The notes under the pieces were generated by a model, which was not told the origin of the DNA, did no database searches, and saw only the letters and a list, made by a program, of their open reading frames with translations. A DNA stretch of 35,248 nt from Spirochaetales bacterium Spiro_10 (GTDB lineage: Bacteria; Spirochaetota; Spirochaetia; Treponematales; Treponemataceae). The DNA is taken from NCBI GenBank assembly GCA_001604405.1, contig LVBL01000044.1, forward strand, positions 1-35,248, given 5' to 3'. Shown here piece by piece: positions 26,811 to 34,765 of this stretch; the first letter of the stretch is position 1, and each line of letters begins with the position of its first letter. The translations under genes were made by a program, and so were the position numbers.

Positions 26811-27408
26811 CCGTTTCCCAAGAGAGACGGACTTCGGGACCGATGGACGCGTAGAGGGCCCTGACGAGTTCGGACGACCTTGCGTCGGCATTGTCCAGAA
26901 ATCCGGAAACGCGAAGCTCGTTCGCGACGCGTTCCTTGAATGCGCCGATTTCAAGCAGTTTCTTCTCGGTGGAGATGGGCACAAAAAGGTTTCGACGGAT
27001 GTCCCAGAACCGGAGACTTTCCACGTCGACGACGTTCTCGAGAATTTCGGATCGGGGCATGACGATACGCACCTCGTCCTCCGCCGGCACATATTCAACC
27101 GTTATTCGTGAAACGTCGCGAATCCCGGCCTTTACGACCCCGGAAAACCTGACAAGGGAAAAACTTCCGCCGCCGACGATGAAAGGCCTGTTCAGCTCCA
27201 TGACGTCCGTGTACCGGTACTCAAGTACAGAAAGTTCCGCTATCCGGTCGATGGAAGAAGACGTCAGGTTATCGAACGCCTGCCGCTTACGCTTTTCCTC
27301 GAGTCGACCTACCGTCACCTTGGCGGCGACGGCCGCAAGCAGAAATAGGGAGACGATCGCTATGACAGCAGCTCTGCGCTTGAAAGACAGTACCGGAGCG
27401 AGGCCCAT
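26803..27408 (-). CDS. DUF4230-family membrane-anchored protein
   Basis: The 201-residue protein has one N-terminal transmembrane helix (about residues 12-30, AAVIAIVSLFLLAAVAA) followed by an extracytoplasmic domain. That domain shows the DUF4230 pattern: a strand with LVRFSGVVKAGIRDVSRITVEYVPAEDEVRIVMPRSEIL, then a VVDVESLRFWDIRR segment and a helical C-terminus with FLDNADARSSELVRALY. The molecular function of DUF4230 is not known. It starts 2 bases after the UDP-glucose dehydrogenase stop, so it is made along with sugar-nucleotide enzymes. A role in glycan export or envelope upkeep is only suggested by position. Confidence 0.82.
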   Translation of the reverse strand: MGLAPVLSFKRRAAVIAIVSLFLLAAVAAKVTVGRLEEKRKRQAFDNLTSSSIDRIAELSVLEYRYTDVMELNRPFIVGGGSFSLVRFSGVVKAGIRDVSRITVEYVPAEDEVRIVMPRSEILENVVDVESLRFWDIRRNLFVPISTEKKLLEIGAFKERVANELRVSGFLDNADARSSELVRALYASIGPEVRLSWETDE

Positions 27409-27410
27409 TT

Positions 27411-28748
27411 TTACTGTCCCACCGCGAAGAAATCGAAGCCCCTGCGCTCCATCTCGGGACGTTTGTACACGTTTCGCAAGTCAAAAAAGAGGGGCGTGGA
27501 TAGCAGGGCCTTTACCCTGTCAAGATCCAGGTTGCGGTATTGGTTCCATTCTGTCATGAGCACCGCGGCGTCTGAGCCCTTGAGCGCTTCGTATTCGTCC
27601 GTGAAGAACGAAACGGAACCCTTCACCGACTCGAGTCTCCAGGTCGCCTCGGCAAGGGCGGCCGGATCGCAGGCCCTGATTTTCGCTCCTTTGGCGACCA
27701 GGCCCTCGATGATCGACAGGGCCGGGGCCTCGCGCATGTCGTCGGTATTCGGCTTGAACGCGAGACCGAGGATCGCGACGGTCTTTCCGGCCAGCGAACC
27801 GTTTCCGCCGAACCCCGCCTCAATTTTCGTCACCATGCGGGATTTTTGCCTCTCGTTCGCCTCAATGGTTGTCTCGACTATTGAAAGAGGCTCTCCCCAA
27901 TCACGCCCGATGCGGGCCATCGCCTGCGTGTCCTTGGGGAAGCAGCTTCCGCCGTACCCGGGCCCGGGATGAAGGAATTTGCCCCCGATTCGTCCGTCGC
28001 GTCCCATTGCCTTCGCCACGTCCTGCACGTTCGCCCCGACCTTCTCGCAGAGATTCGCTACCTCGTTGATGAAGGTGATCTTTACCGCGAGAAAGGAATT
28101 CGACGCGTACTTGATCATCTCCGCGGTTTCGATATTCGTCTCTATGTACGGGGTTTCGTTGATATAGAGCGATCTGTACACGTCCTTCATGAGCGCCCGC
28201 GATTTCTCGCTTTCGGCCCCTATGACGACGCGATCGGGATGCGTGAAGTCCTGAACGGCGGAACCCTCCCTGAGGAATTCGGGATTCGAGACGACGTCGA
28301 ACGAAGGCTCCGACGCGTCGGACCTTTTTTGCAACTCTTCGCGGACCCAGGATTGCACCTTGCGCCCGGTTCCGACCGGGACGGTGCTCTTGTCGACGAT
28401 AACCTTGTACCCGTTCATGGCCCTGGCTATCTCCCGGGCGACCGCCTCGACGTATTTGAGGTCCGCGCTTCCGTCGTCGGCCGGCGGGGTGCCGACCGCG
28501 ATGAAGACGACGTCCGAGGCCTTTACCGCGGAGGGCATGTCGCTCGTGAAGGTCAGGCGGCCGGCAGCGACATTTCTCCTTACGACGTCCTCGAGGCCGG
28601 GCTCGTAGATGGGGATTTTCCCCGCTTTGAGCGAGTCGACCTTTTGGTCGTTGTTGTCGACGCAGATGACGGTGTTTCCGAAATCGGCGAGACACGCGCC
28701 CGATACGAGTCCGACATACCCTGTTCCCGCGACCGCTATTGAAGCCAT
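27411..28748 (-). CDS. ugd: UDP-glucose 6-dehydrogenase
   Basis: This enzyme (445 residues) oxidises UDP-glucose twice to UDP-glucuronate with NAD. The Rossmann start is IAVAGTGYVGLVSGACLADFG. Further motifs are GTPPADDGSADL, STVPVGTG, NPEFLREGSAVQDF, the substrate-binding block EMIKYASNSFLAVKITFINEVANLCE, and the catalytic cysteine C269 in GPGYGGSCFPKD. The C-terminal domain has LGLAFKPNTDDMREAP. The ATG at 28748 follows AAGGAGAGG and overlaps the epimerase stop by 13 bases; the longer open frame upstream is the epimerase gene read in another frame. The product feeds both the 4-epimerase immediately upstream and the UDP-xylose synthase. Confidence 0.96.
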   Translation of the reverse strand: MASIAVAGTGYVGLVSGACLADFGNTVICVDNNDQKVDSLKAGKIPIYEPGLEDVVRRNVAAGRLTFTSDMPSAVKASDVVFIAVGTPPADDGSADLKYVEAVAREIARAMNGYKVIVDKSTVPVGTGRKVQSWVREELQKRSDASEPSFDVVSNPEFLREGSAVQDFTHPDRVVIGAESEKSRALMKDVYRSLYINETPYIETNIETAEMIKYASNSFLAVKITFINEVANLCEKVGANVQDVAKAMGRDGRIGGKFLHPGPGYGGSCFPKDTQAMARIGRDWGEPLSIVETTIEANERQKSRMVTKIEAGFGGNGSLAGKTVAILGLAFKPNTDDMREAPALSIIEGLVAKGAKIRACDPAALAEATWRLESVKGSVSFFTDEYEALKGSDAAVLMTEWNQYRNLDLDRVKALLSTPLFFDLRNVYKRPEMERRGFDFFAVGQ

Positions 28749-29773
28749 GGTTTCCTCTCCTTGTACCAATCCGTAAATCGCGCGATACCCTCGGCAAGCC
28801 TTGTAGAAGGTCTCCATCCGAAGTCCCGCTCCAGCGCGCCGGTGTCCGCGGCAGTCATGTAGACGTCCCCCGGTTGCATCGGCAGGTATTTCTTGATGGC
28901 CTTGGTCCCGAGCGAGTCCTCGAGTATCCGTATGAAATCCTCGAGACGCTCCGGTCGCGAGTTGCCTATGTTGTATATCCGAAACGGAGCCGATGACCTG
29001 TCGGGGGAATGCGAGTCGGGGTCGAAGGACGGGTCTCCCTCCGGAGGACGGTTCGCGAGCATGATAATGGCCGTTACGACGTCGTCGATATAGGTGAAGT
29101 CGCGCAGCAAGTCTCCCGAATTGTATATCTCTATTTCCCTGCCGGTCATGATGGCATCGGCGAATTTGAAATACGCCATATCCGGGCGGCCGTACGGACC
29201 GTAGACCGTAAAAAACCTCATCGCCGTCGCGGGCATGCCGTAGAGGTGGCTGTAGGTATGGGCCATAAGCTCGTTCGCTCGTTTCGTAGCGGCGTACAGG
29301 CTCACCGGGTGATCGACGGGGTCGCGCTCCGAGAATGGAACCTTGCGGTTCATGCCGTATACCGATGAACTCGACGCGAACGCGAGATGCGGGACCGACC
29401 TGTTTCTGCATGCCTCAAGCACGTTCAAGAAGCCCTCGAGATTTGAGGACGCGTACGAGTGGGGATTCGTGATGCTGTAGCGCACCCCCGCCTGCGCGGC
29501 GAGATGTATGACTCGGTCGACAGGCCCGGCGTCGAAGGCCCCGGCAAGCGCGGCGCGGTCCTCGATCTCGAGGCGCTTGAAGGTCCAGCGGCCAGGGGGA
29601 CAGCCGAGATCCATGACGGCTGAATCAAGCAGGGACACCCGTTCTTCCTTGAGGTCGACGCGATAATACCCGTTCATGGAATCGACGCCGACCACATCGT
29701 GACCGGTACGAAGAAGTTCCGCGCAAACGTGATAGCCGATGAAACCCGCGGCTCCGGTAACGAGATATCTCAT
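28736..29773 (-). CDS. NAD-dependent sugar-nucleotide epimerase, probably UDP-glucuronate 4-epimerase
   Basis: The 345-residue extended SDR enzyme has YLVTGAAGFIGYHVCAELL for NAD, DSMNGYYRVDLKEER (the NDYYDVxLKxxR-like signature of UDP-glucuronate 4-epimerases), HLAAQAGVRYSITNPHSYASSNLEGFLN, and FASSSSVYGMN. The catalytic pair Y160/K164 lies in SLYAATKRANE, and RFFTVYGPYGRPDMAYFKF follows. These features favour UDP-glucuronate to UDP-galacturonate conversion over UDP-glucose 4-epimerisation. The adjacent gene makes its substrate. ATGA overlap with the mannose-1-phosphate guanylyltransferase gene and 13-base overlap with ugd show strong coupling. Confidence 0.92.
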   Translation of the reverse strand: MRYLVTGAAGFIGYHVCAELLRTGHDVVGVDSMNGYYRVDLKEERVSLLDSAVMDLGCPPGRWTFKRLEIEDRAALAGAFDAGPVDRVIHLAAQAGVRYSITNPHSYASSNLEGFLNVLEACRNRSVPHLAFASSSSVYGMNRKVPFSERDPVDHPVSLYAATKRANELMAHTYSHLYGMPATAMRFFTVYGPYGRPDMAYFKFADAIMTGREIEIYNSGDLLRDFTYIDDVVTAIIMLANRPPEGDPSFDPDSHSPDRSSAPFRIYNIGNSRPERLEDFIRILEDSLGTKAIKKYLPMQPGDVYMTAADTGALERDFGWRPSTRLAEGIARFTDWYKERKPWLQ

Positions 29774-30894
29774 GCGCGCCGGCCTCCCTTGTCCGTGCCA
29801 AAAAACCTCATGTCCATGTTGCGCACGATATCCGTTTTGCCTTTCTTCGATACGAGCGCCTTGCCGCCATGAATCACGACGACAAGGTCGTCCACGCCGC
29901 AGAGCTGAACGGGAACGTCGGAATAGACGAAGCAGTTTTCCGACTCCGCGCGCATTACGCCTTCGTCATGCGCGGGCGCGTATTTCGCGAAGGAGTCCCA
30001 GGACCCGACGTCGTCCCAATGGAAGGTGGCCCGTACCGACACGGAGCGCGCGCATTTTTCGCTTACCGCGTAGTCGATCGATACGGACTCGCACGAACCG
30101 TACGCCGCGGCGACGGATTTCGAGGAGGCGATCACCCGTATGCCCGACGGGCCCGTAACCGGGGTGTCTCGCTCAAGGCCTGAAAATGCGCGGGCAAGTT
30201 CGGGACGGTGCGCGGCAAGTTCCTCAAGAAAAAAGTCCGCCTTGAAGGCGTACATGCCGGAGTTCCAGAAGTAGCCGCCGTCCGCCAGGTATTCGGTGGC
30301 GACGGCTAGATTAGGCTTTTCCACGAAGGAATTCACCGCAAAGGCCGTGGCGTCCTCGATTCCGACGCACGGCACGGGAGGTCCGGCCTTGATATACCCG
30401 TAACCCGTCGCGGGATACGCGGGACGTATCGCGAGGGAAACGAGTTTGCAGTCGTCGGAAATACGTGAGGCGGAACGGACGTCCCGCACGAAGCTTTCGA
30501 TAGGCGTGATTACATGGTCGCTTGCCATCACGAAGATGTTCGGAACGTAGCCCCTGTCAAGCGACAGAAGGTATGAACATGCCCAGGCGAGCGGCGGGGC
30601 GGTGTTCTTTCCGACGGGTTCGCCCAATACGAGCACGCGGTCGGCGAGATTCGCACGTCCCGTTCTCTCAAGCAATTCGAGTACGCTTCCTGTAACGAGG
30701 GTAACCCACGATTCCCGCGTTATGATGATTACGTCACCCTTTACGTCGAGCGCGAAGGCACGGGCGACGGCAGCCTGCAGGAAACTCGAACCGTCCTCCA
30801 GCCTGATGAACTGTTTCGGCCTGTTACCGTCCGAAAGGGGCCAGAGTCGCTCTCCCGACCCGCCGGCGAGTATGACGACATCCGTGCATCTCAT
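29770..30894 (-). CDS. manC: Mannose-1-phosphate guanylyltransferase
   Basis: This 374-residue enzyme makes GDP-mannose from GTP and mannose-1-phosphate. The nucleotide-binding motif VILAGGSGERLWPLS is followed by RPKQFIRLEDGSSFLQ. FVMASDHVI, TGYGYIKAG, FVEKPNLAVATEYLADGGYFWNSGMYAFKAD and FHWDDVGSWDSF are all typical of the type II GMP family. It ends after the left-handed beta-helix-like segment and lacks the C-terminal mannose-6-phosphate isomerase domain of bifunctional AlgA/ManC (about 480 residues), so it is monofunctional. It overlaps both neighbours by 4 bases. GDP-mannose would serve mannosyltransferases in the locus or be changed further elsewhere. Confidence 0.95.
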   Translation of the reverse strand: MRCTDVVILAGGSGERLWPLSDGNRPKQFIRLEDGSSFLQAAVARAFALDVKGDVIIITRESWVTLVTGSVLELLERTGRANLADRVLVLGEPVGKNTAPPLAWACSYLLSLDRGYVPNIFVMASDHVITPIESFVRDVRSASRISDDCKLVSLAIRPAYPATGYGYIKAGPPVPCVGIEDATAFAVNSFVEKPNLAVATEYLADGGYFWNSGMYAFKADFFLEELAAHRPELARAFSGLERDTPVTGPSGIRVIASSKSVAAAYGSCESVSIDYAVSEKCARSVSVRATFHWDDVGSWDSFAKYAPAHDEGVMRAESENCFVYSDVPVQLCGVDDLVVVIHGGKALVSKKGKTDIVRNMDMRFFGTDKGGRRA

Positions 30895-31424
30895 GCGCGG
30901 CCGCCCAGTAAATCACGTATATGCACGAGAGCCTCCCCTGTGTCGGGCGGGGCATCGGGAACGGATTCGGACACGAATACAAAGGTATCCTTGGGGATAT
31001 CAACCTCCAGCCCGTAAACCTCGAACTTCAACCCCGCGCGGTGAGCCGCGTATTCAATAATGAAATCCATATCGCTGTTTCCAAGGAGTCCGATATGCGC
31101 GAACCCGCGATCCTTCGCGGATGAGACGGCTGAAAGTATCGATTCCTTGTAATCGACCACCTGCCGCATCGTCTTTTTCAGGTACCGGCAGGTTCGGCGC
31201 GCCAGCTCGTTTACGCCGTCGGGCGTCAGAACGTAGGTCACGTTTCTCGGAGAAACGCGCTTGATGAAAATGAGTCCTTTTTGGGTCAGGCGCCGAACGA
31301 GCACGTTCGTCATGCCGAGGGACATGTGAATCGACTTGGCCAGTTCGCGTTGACTGACGCGGTCGCCCTCTGCGTTGAGTTGGTTGATCGTGCTTAAAAG
31401 GACATATTCCGAATCTTGTTCCAT
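30891..31424 (-). CDS. MarR-like winged-helix regulator of the polysaccharide operon
   Basis: The 177-residue protein begins with a winged helix-turn-helix (about residues 8-75): LLSTINQLNAEGDRVSQRELAKSIHMSLGMTNVLVRRLTQKGLIFIKR, followed by a wing and the helix GVNELARRT. This resembles the EPS-associated MarR-like family (TIGR04176-like) often encoded first in exopolysaccharide loci. About 80 further residues form a putative alpha/beta ligand or sensor domain (HIGLLGNSDMDFIIEYAAHRAG). It overlaps the guanylyltransferase gene by 4 bases and heads the operon down to 23800. A palindrome over its predicted transcription start suggests autorepression. The inducer is unknown. Confidence 0.88.
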   Translation of the reverse strand: MEQDSEYVLLSTINQLNAEGDRVSQRELAKSIHMSLGMTNVLVRRLTQKGLIFIKRVSPRNVTYVLTPDGVNELARRTCRYLKKTMRQVVDYKESILSAVSSAKDRGFAHIGLLGNSDMDFIIEYAAHRAGLKFEVYGLEVDIPKDTFVFVSESVPDAPPDTGEALVHIRDLLGGRA

Positions 31425-31428
31425 TTCC

Positions 31429-31443
31429 GTTCAGCTACTGAAC
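31429..31443. promoter_or_regulatory. Palindromic operator candidate, GTTCAG-CTA-CTGAAC
   Basis: A perfect inverted repeat with 6-base arms and a 3-base centre lies directly after the -10 element and covers the expected start point (about 31437), ending 4 bases before the regulator ATG. This is an ideal place for repression by the winged-helix protein it precedes. Binding is inferred, not shown. Confidence 0.5.
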
Positions 31444-31472
31444 AGATTACCATACCAACCTGCTATATGCAA
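31444..31472 (-). promoter_or_regulatory. Promoter of the regulator-led polysaccharide operon
   Basis: On the minus strand TTGCAT (31472-31467) is followed after 17 bases by TAATCT (31449-31444). The start would be near 31437, with a short leader of about 13 bases. Confidence 0.5.
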
Positions 31473-31480
31473 GCTCATTA

Positions 31481-31509
31481 GTTACAAAAAAGGGCCGATG
31501 TGGTATAGT
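31481..31509 (+). promoter_or_regulatory. Promoter of the aminotransferase gene
   Basis: GTTACA (31481-31486, four of six consensus bases) is followed after 17 bases by TATAGT (31504-31509). The start would be near 31516, and AAAGGAG stands 5-6 bases before the ATG at 31536. It is divergent from the regulator promoter, about 10 bases away. Confidence 0.55.
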
Positions 31510-31535
31510 TTGGACATGCGCAGAAAGGAGTTTTC

Positions 31536-32738
31536 ATGCCGGTAGCACCATACATCAGTGAACTTATGTCTTCTTCATCGTTTATACGCAAGATGTTCGA
31601 GGAAGGGATGCAACTAAAGGCACGTTTCGGCGCCGACAAGGTATTCGACTTCAGCATCGGCAACCCCGATTTGGAGCCGCCGCGAAAGGTCAAGGACATG
31701 CTTCGCGAGCTCGCAACGACGGAGAAACCGTCCCTTCACGCGTATATGCCGAACGCGGGATATCCCGAAACGCGAGCCGCCATGGCAACCAAGGTTTCGA
31801 GAGAGCAGGGCGTGACCGTCGAGGGGACGCACGTTATCATGGGAGTCGGAGCCGCGGGCGCCCTCAATTCTGTGTTCAAGGCGATCCTTTCTCCCGGTGA
31901 CGAGGTGCTCGTGTCCGCGCCGTACTTCGTGGAATATACGCAGTATGTGAGGAACCATGGGGGCATTCTCAAAACCGTGCCAACCAAGGCGGATTTTTCC
32001 CTTGATGTCGAAGGGCTCGAGAAGGCCCTCACCGTGAAAACAGCGGCCATACTCATCAATTCCCCCAACAACCCCACGGGAAAGATTTATTCCCAGGCCG
32101 ATATCAGGAATCTGGCCGGGGCTTTGGACCGGTTCCGCGCCACAAGCGGCAAAACCGTCATGATAGTCGCCGACGAGCCGTATCGCGAGATCGTGTACGA
32201 CAACCGCGCCGTCTCCCCGATCTTCCCCTTTTGGGCGGATTCCGTCATATGCACGTCCTTCGCGAAAAACCTGAGTCTTCCCGGCGAGAGAATAGGGTAT
32301 ACCGCGGTCAATCCCGCCGCGAGCGACGCGGCCCTTCTCGTGGACGCGATCATATACGCGACCCGTGTCCTCGGCTTCGTCAACGCCCCGGCAACGTTCC
32401 AGCGTATCGTCGCGGAATGCTGGGACGAGCCGGTGGACTATTCTTCGTATGAAGTACGCAGAAACTGCCTGACCGAAAATCTTACTTCGGCTGGAATCGA
32501 ATACGCGGAACCGGAAGGCGCCTTTTATCTCTTTTGCAAGGTTCCGGCAAAAAAGGGAGCCGATGCGGCGGCTGACGACGCCGCGTTCTGCGATCACCTC
32601 AAGAAATACCGCATCCTGGGGGTTCCCGGGCGCGGTTTCGGTAAACCTGGATGGTTCAGGCTTGCGTATTGCGTATCGCTCGAGTCCATAAAGGGCTCGA
32701 AATCCGCGTTCGCGCAGGCGATGTCGGAGTGGAACTGA
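31536..32738 (+). CDS. Class I/II PLP-dependent aminotransferase
   Basis: The 400-residue cytosolic enzyme belongs to the aspartate aminotransferase superfamily (fold type I). It shows FSIGNPDLEPP, HAYMPNAGYPETR, NSPNNPTGKIYS, ADEPYREIVYD (D213 and Y216 for PLP), and the PLP lysine K244 in TSFAKNLSLPGERIGY. The C-terminal substrate arginine lies in GWFRLAYCVS. The motif SFAKNLSLPG and length suggest an aspartate or broad-range amino-acid aminotransferase; the exact amino donor cannot be told. It has its own promoter divergent from the polysaccharide regulator, and the glycogen synthase gene follows 14 bases after it, so the two are probably cotranscribed. Confidence 0.9.
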   Translation: MPVAPYISELMSSSSFIRKMFEEGMQLKARFGADKVFDFSIGNPDLEPPRKVKDMLRELATTEKPSLHAYMPNAGYPETRAAMATKVSREQGVTVEGTHVIMGVGAAGALNSVFKAILSPGDEVLVSAPYFVEYTQYVRNHGGILKTVPTKADFSLDVEGLEKALTVKTAAILINSPNNPTGKIYSQADIRNLAGALDRFRATSGKTVMIVADEPYREIVYDNRAVSPIFPFWADSVICTSFAKNLSLPGERIGYTAVNPAASDAALLVDAIIYATRVLGFVNAPATFQRIVAECWDEPVDYSSYEVRRNCLTENLTSAGIEYAEPEGAFYLFCKVPAKKGADAAADDAAFCDHLKKYRILGVPGRGFGKPGWFRLAYCVSLESIKGSKSAFAQAMSEWN

Positions 32739-32752
32739 TCAAGGAGAGCCGC

Positions 32753-34222
32753 ATGAAAATATTGATGGTCACGAGCGAGGCGGTTCCGTTCGCGAAAACG
32801 GGCGGGCTCGCGGACGCCGTATCCGCCCTCGCCATCGCGCTCTCACGGCTTGGCCACGACGTTCGCGTCGTGATGCCGCGGTACTATCGCATCGACCGGA
32901 GCAAGCTTTCGCTGGTACCGGGTCCCATGGGAGTGCATTCCGGATATCAGGAGATATGGACCGGTTTGTACGAGGGCGTGTTGCCCGGATCGAAGGTGCC
33001 GGTATACTTCATCGATCATGAGGAAAGTTACGGCAGGGACGGCGTCTACGGCACCGCGGGCGAGACCGATTTCAACGACAATCCCCAGCGCTTTTCCCTG
33101 CTCGGCCATGCGGCGTTCCAGCTCTGCAGGAAAATCCGCTGGTTTCCCGACATTATCCACGCCCACGACTGGGCGGCCGCGCTCGCGCCGATAGTGCTGA
33201 AATTCAACGAACGCAGGGGAGAGTTCGCGCAAACCTCGAGCGTCTTCACGATTCACAACATCGGATACCAGGGCGTTTACAGCAAGCATCTGTTTCCCTA
33301 TACCGGCCTCAGCTGGGACAATTTCTACGCGGCGGGTTTCGAGGACTGGGACCGGATGAATTTCCTCAAAGCCGGCATCATCTCGTCGGACAAACTGACG
33401 ACCGTTTCGCCGACCTACGCGAAGGAAATCCAGCGGCCGGAATACGGCTTCCGGATGGACGGCATCCTACGCTATCGTTCGAAGGATCTTGTCGGCATAC
33501 TGAACGGGGTCGATACGGATATCTGGAATCCCCAAACGGACCCGCTCATCCCGTCCAACTACGGCCCCAAGACGCTCGCGAAGAAGGCGGTAAACAAGGC
33601 GGCCCTTCAAAAACGCATGGGCTTGCCGGTGGATCCCGACGTTCCGGTCGTCGGAATCGTGACGCGCCTGGCGGACCAAAAAGGTGTTTCGGAGCTTTTC
33701 GGACCCGCGTACGGCTCGGCCTGGCGGATTTGCACGGAAATAAACCTTCAAATGGTCGTACTCGGCGCGGGCGAGCAATGGTGCGAGAACGAGATCGCCT
33801 CTCTCAGCCACTCGCTGCCGAACTTCCGCGCCTTTATCGGGTACGATGAATCCCTGAGCCACCTCATCGAGGCGGGATCGGACTTCTTCCTCATGCCGTC
33901 ACGGTACGAACCGTGCGGTCTCAACCAGATGTATTCCCTCCTGTACGGAACGCTTCCGATCGTGAGGCGCACGGGCGGGCTCGCCGATACCGTGGAGAAC
34001 TACGACGAGCAAACGGGAGAGGGAACGGGGTTTTCCTTCGACAATCTCACGCCGCAAAGCATCCTCGACACGGTCGGTTGGGCCGCCTATGCCTGGTACA
34101 ACAAGCGCGATCACGTAAACGCCATGCGAATCCGCGGCATGAGCCGGGATTACAGCTGGGACGGGTCGGCACGGCATTACGAGGAAGTGTACTCGAGCGC
34201 GCGCCCGTCCGCGGGCGTCTGA
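32753..34222 (+). CDS. glgA: Glycogen synthase (ADP-glucose type, GT5)
   Basis: The 489-residue GT-B enzyme lengthens alpha-1,4-glucan chains from ADP-glucose to store carbon as glycogen. The N-terminal donor motif is KTGGLADAVSAL (K15), followed by FIDHEESYGRDGVYG, HAHDWAAAL and TIHNIGYQGVYS. LNGVDTDIWNP and a GIVTRLADQKG segment open the C-terminal domain, where MPSRYEPCGLNQMYSLLYGTLPIVRRTGGLADTV is highly conserved. The ATG at 32753 has AAGGAGA upstream; the longer frame before it lies in the aminotransferase gene. The usual partners glgB and glgC are not in this window. Confidence 0.95.
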   Translation: MKILMVTSEAVPFAKTGGLADAVSALAIALSRLGHDVRVVMPRYYRIDRSKLSLVPGPMGVHSGYQEIWTGLYEGVLPGSKVPVYFIDHEESYGRDGVYGTAGETDFNDNPQRFSLLGHAAFQLCRKIRWFPDIIHAHDWAAALAPIVLKFNERRGEFAQTSSVFTIHNIGYQGVYSKHLFPYTGLSWDNFYAAGFEDWDRMNFLKAGIISSDKLTTVSPTYAKEIQRPEYGFRMDGILRYRSKDLVGILNGVDTDIWNPQTDPLIPSNYGPKTLAKKAVNKAALQKRMGLPVDPDVPVVGIVTRLADQKGVSELFGPAYGSAWRICTEINLQMVVLGAGEQWCENEIASLSHSLPNFRAFIGYDESLSHLIEAGSDFFLMPSRYEPCGLNQMYSLLYGTLPIVRRTGGLADTVENYDEQTGEGTGFSFDNLTPQSILDTVGWAAYAWYNKRDHVNAMRIRGMSRDYSWDGSARHYEEVYSSARPSAGV

Positions 34223-34240
34223 CGCATACCGGAGGTAACC

Positions 34241-34765
34241 ATGTTCTCTTACGTGAAAAAACTGATAACGTCGCTGAATTCGAACGCGCATCCCGGCGAC
34301 ATCGCCCACGCGGTGGCCTGCGCCTTTTTGCTGGCATTGGTTCCGAAGGGAAACCTGCTGTGGCCGTTCCTTTTTTTCGTGACGCTGTTCATGAGGATGA
34401 ACAAGGGAGCCTTCTTTCTCGCGCTCATCCTTTTCTCGTTCGCGGTACCTTTCGCCGACGTCGCGACAGAGCGCCTGGGCTACGAGATACTGCGGAACGA
34501 AACGCTCCGGCCCGCGTTTGCCCGGATGTACGACGTTCCGTTCGTCGGTCTGACCCGTTTCAACAACACGATGGTCGCGGGAGCCCTTGCCGGGGGACTT
34601 CTTGCGTACGTGCCGTTGTACTGGCTTTCGCGCGCGTTCGTTTCCTTCTGGCGTTCGCGGTTGCAGCCCGTAGTTGTTAAAAGCAGGCTCTACAAGGCGT
34701 TTTGCAAGTTCCCCCTCGTGAAACTTGTATTGAGCGCGGGCGACCTTGCCGGAGGCGGAAAATGA
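34241..34765 (+). CDS. TIGR03546-family membrane protein
   Basis: The 174-residue protein has hydrophobic segments at about residues 25-40, 45-70 and 105-128, and is probably an inner-membrane protein. The N-terminal region LNSNAHPGDIAHAVACAFLLALVPKGNLLW matches what I recall of the TIGR03546 family, distantly like DUF2062. Family members are encoded next to a TIGR03545 protein in a minority of outer-membrane bacteria, including treponemes. The function is unknown. GGAGGT stands upstream of the ATG. The stop overlaps the start of the next gene by 4 bases (ATGA), as expected of this conserved pair. Confidence 0.8.
   Translation: MFSYVKKLITSLNSNAHPGDIAHAVACAFLLALVPKGNLLWPFLFFVTLFMRMNKGAFFLALILFSFAVPFADVATERLGYEILRNETLRPAFARMYDVPFVGLTRFNNTMVAGALAGGLLAYVPLYWLSRAFVSFWRSRLQPVVVKSRLYKAFCKFPLVKLVLSAGDLAGGGK

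Noticed and set aside
27969-28742. A 257-codon plus-strand open frame opposite ugd
   Set aside because: The minus strand encodes a fully conserved dehydrogenase; this frame has no recognisable feature.
28749-29411. Open frame extending ugd upstream
   Set aside because: It runs through the epimerase gene in another frame; the ribosome-binding site and conserved N-terminus fix the ugd start at 28748.
31614-32597. A 327-codon minus-strand open frame opposite the aminotransferase
   Set aside because: The plus strand carries all aminotransferase motifs and its own promoter and ribosome-binding site.
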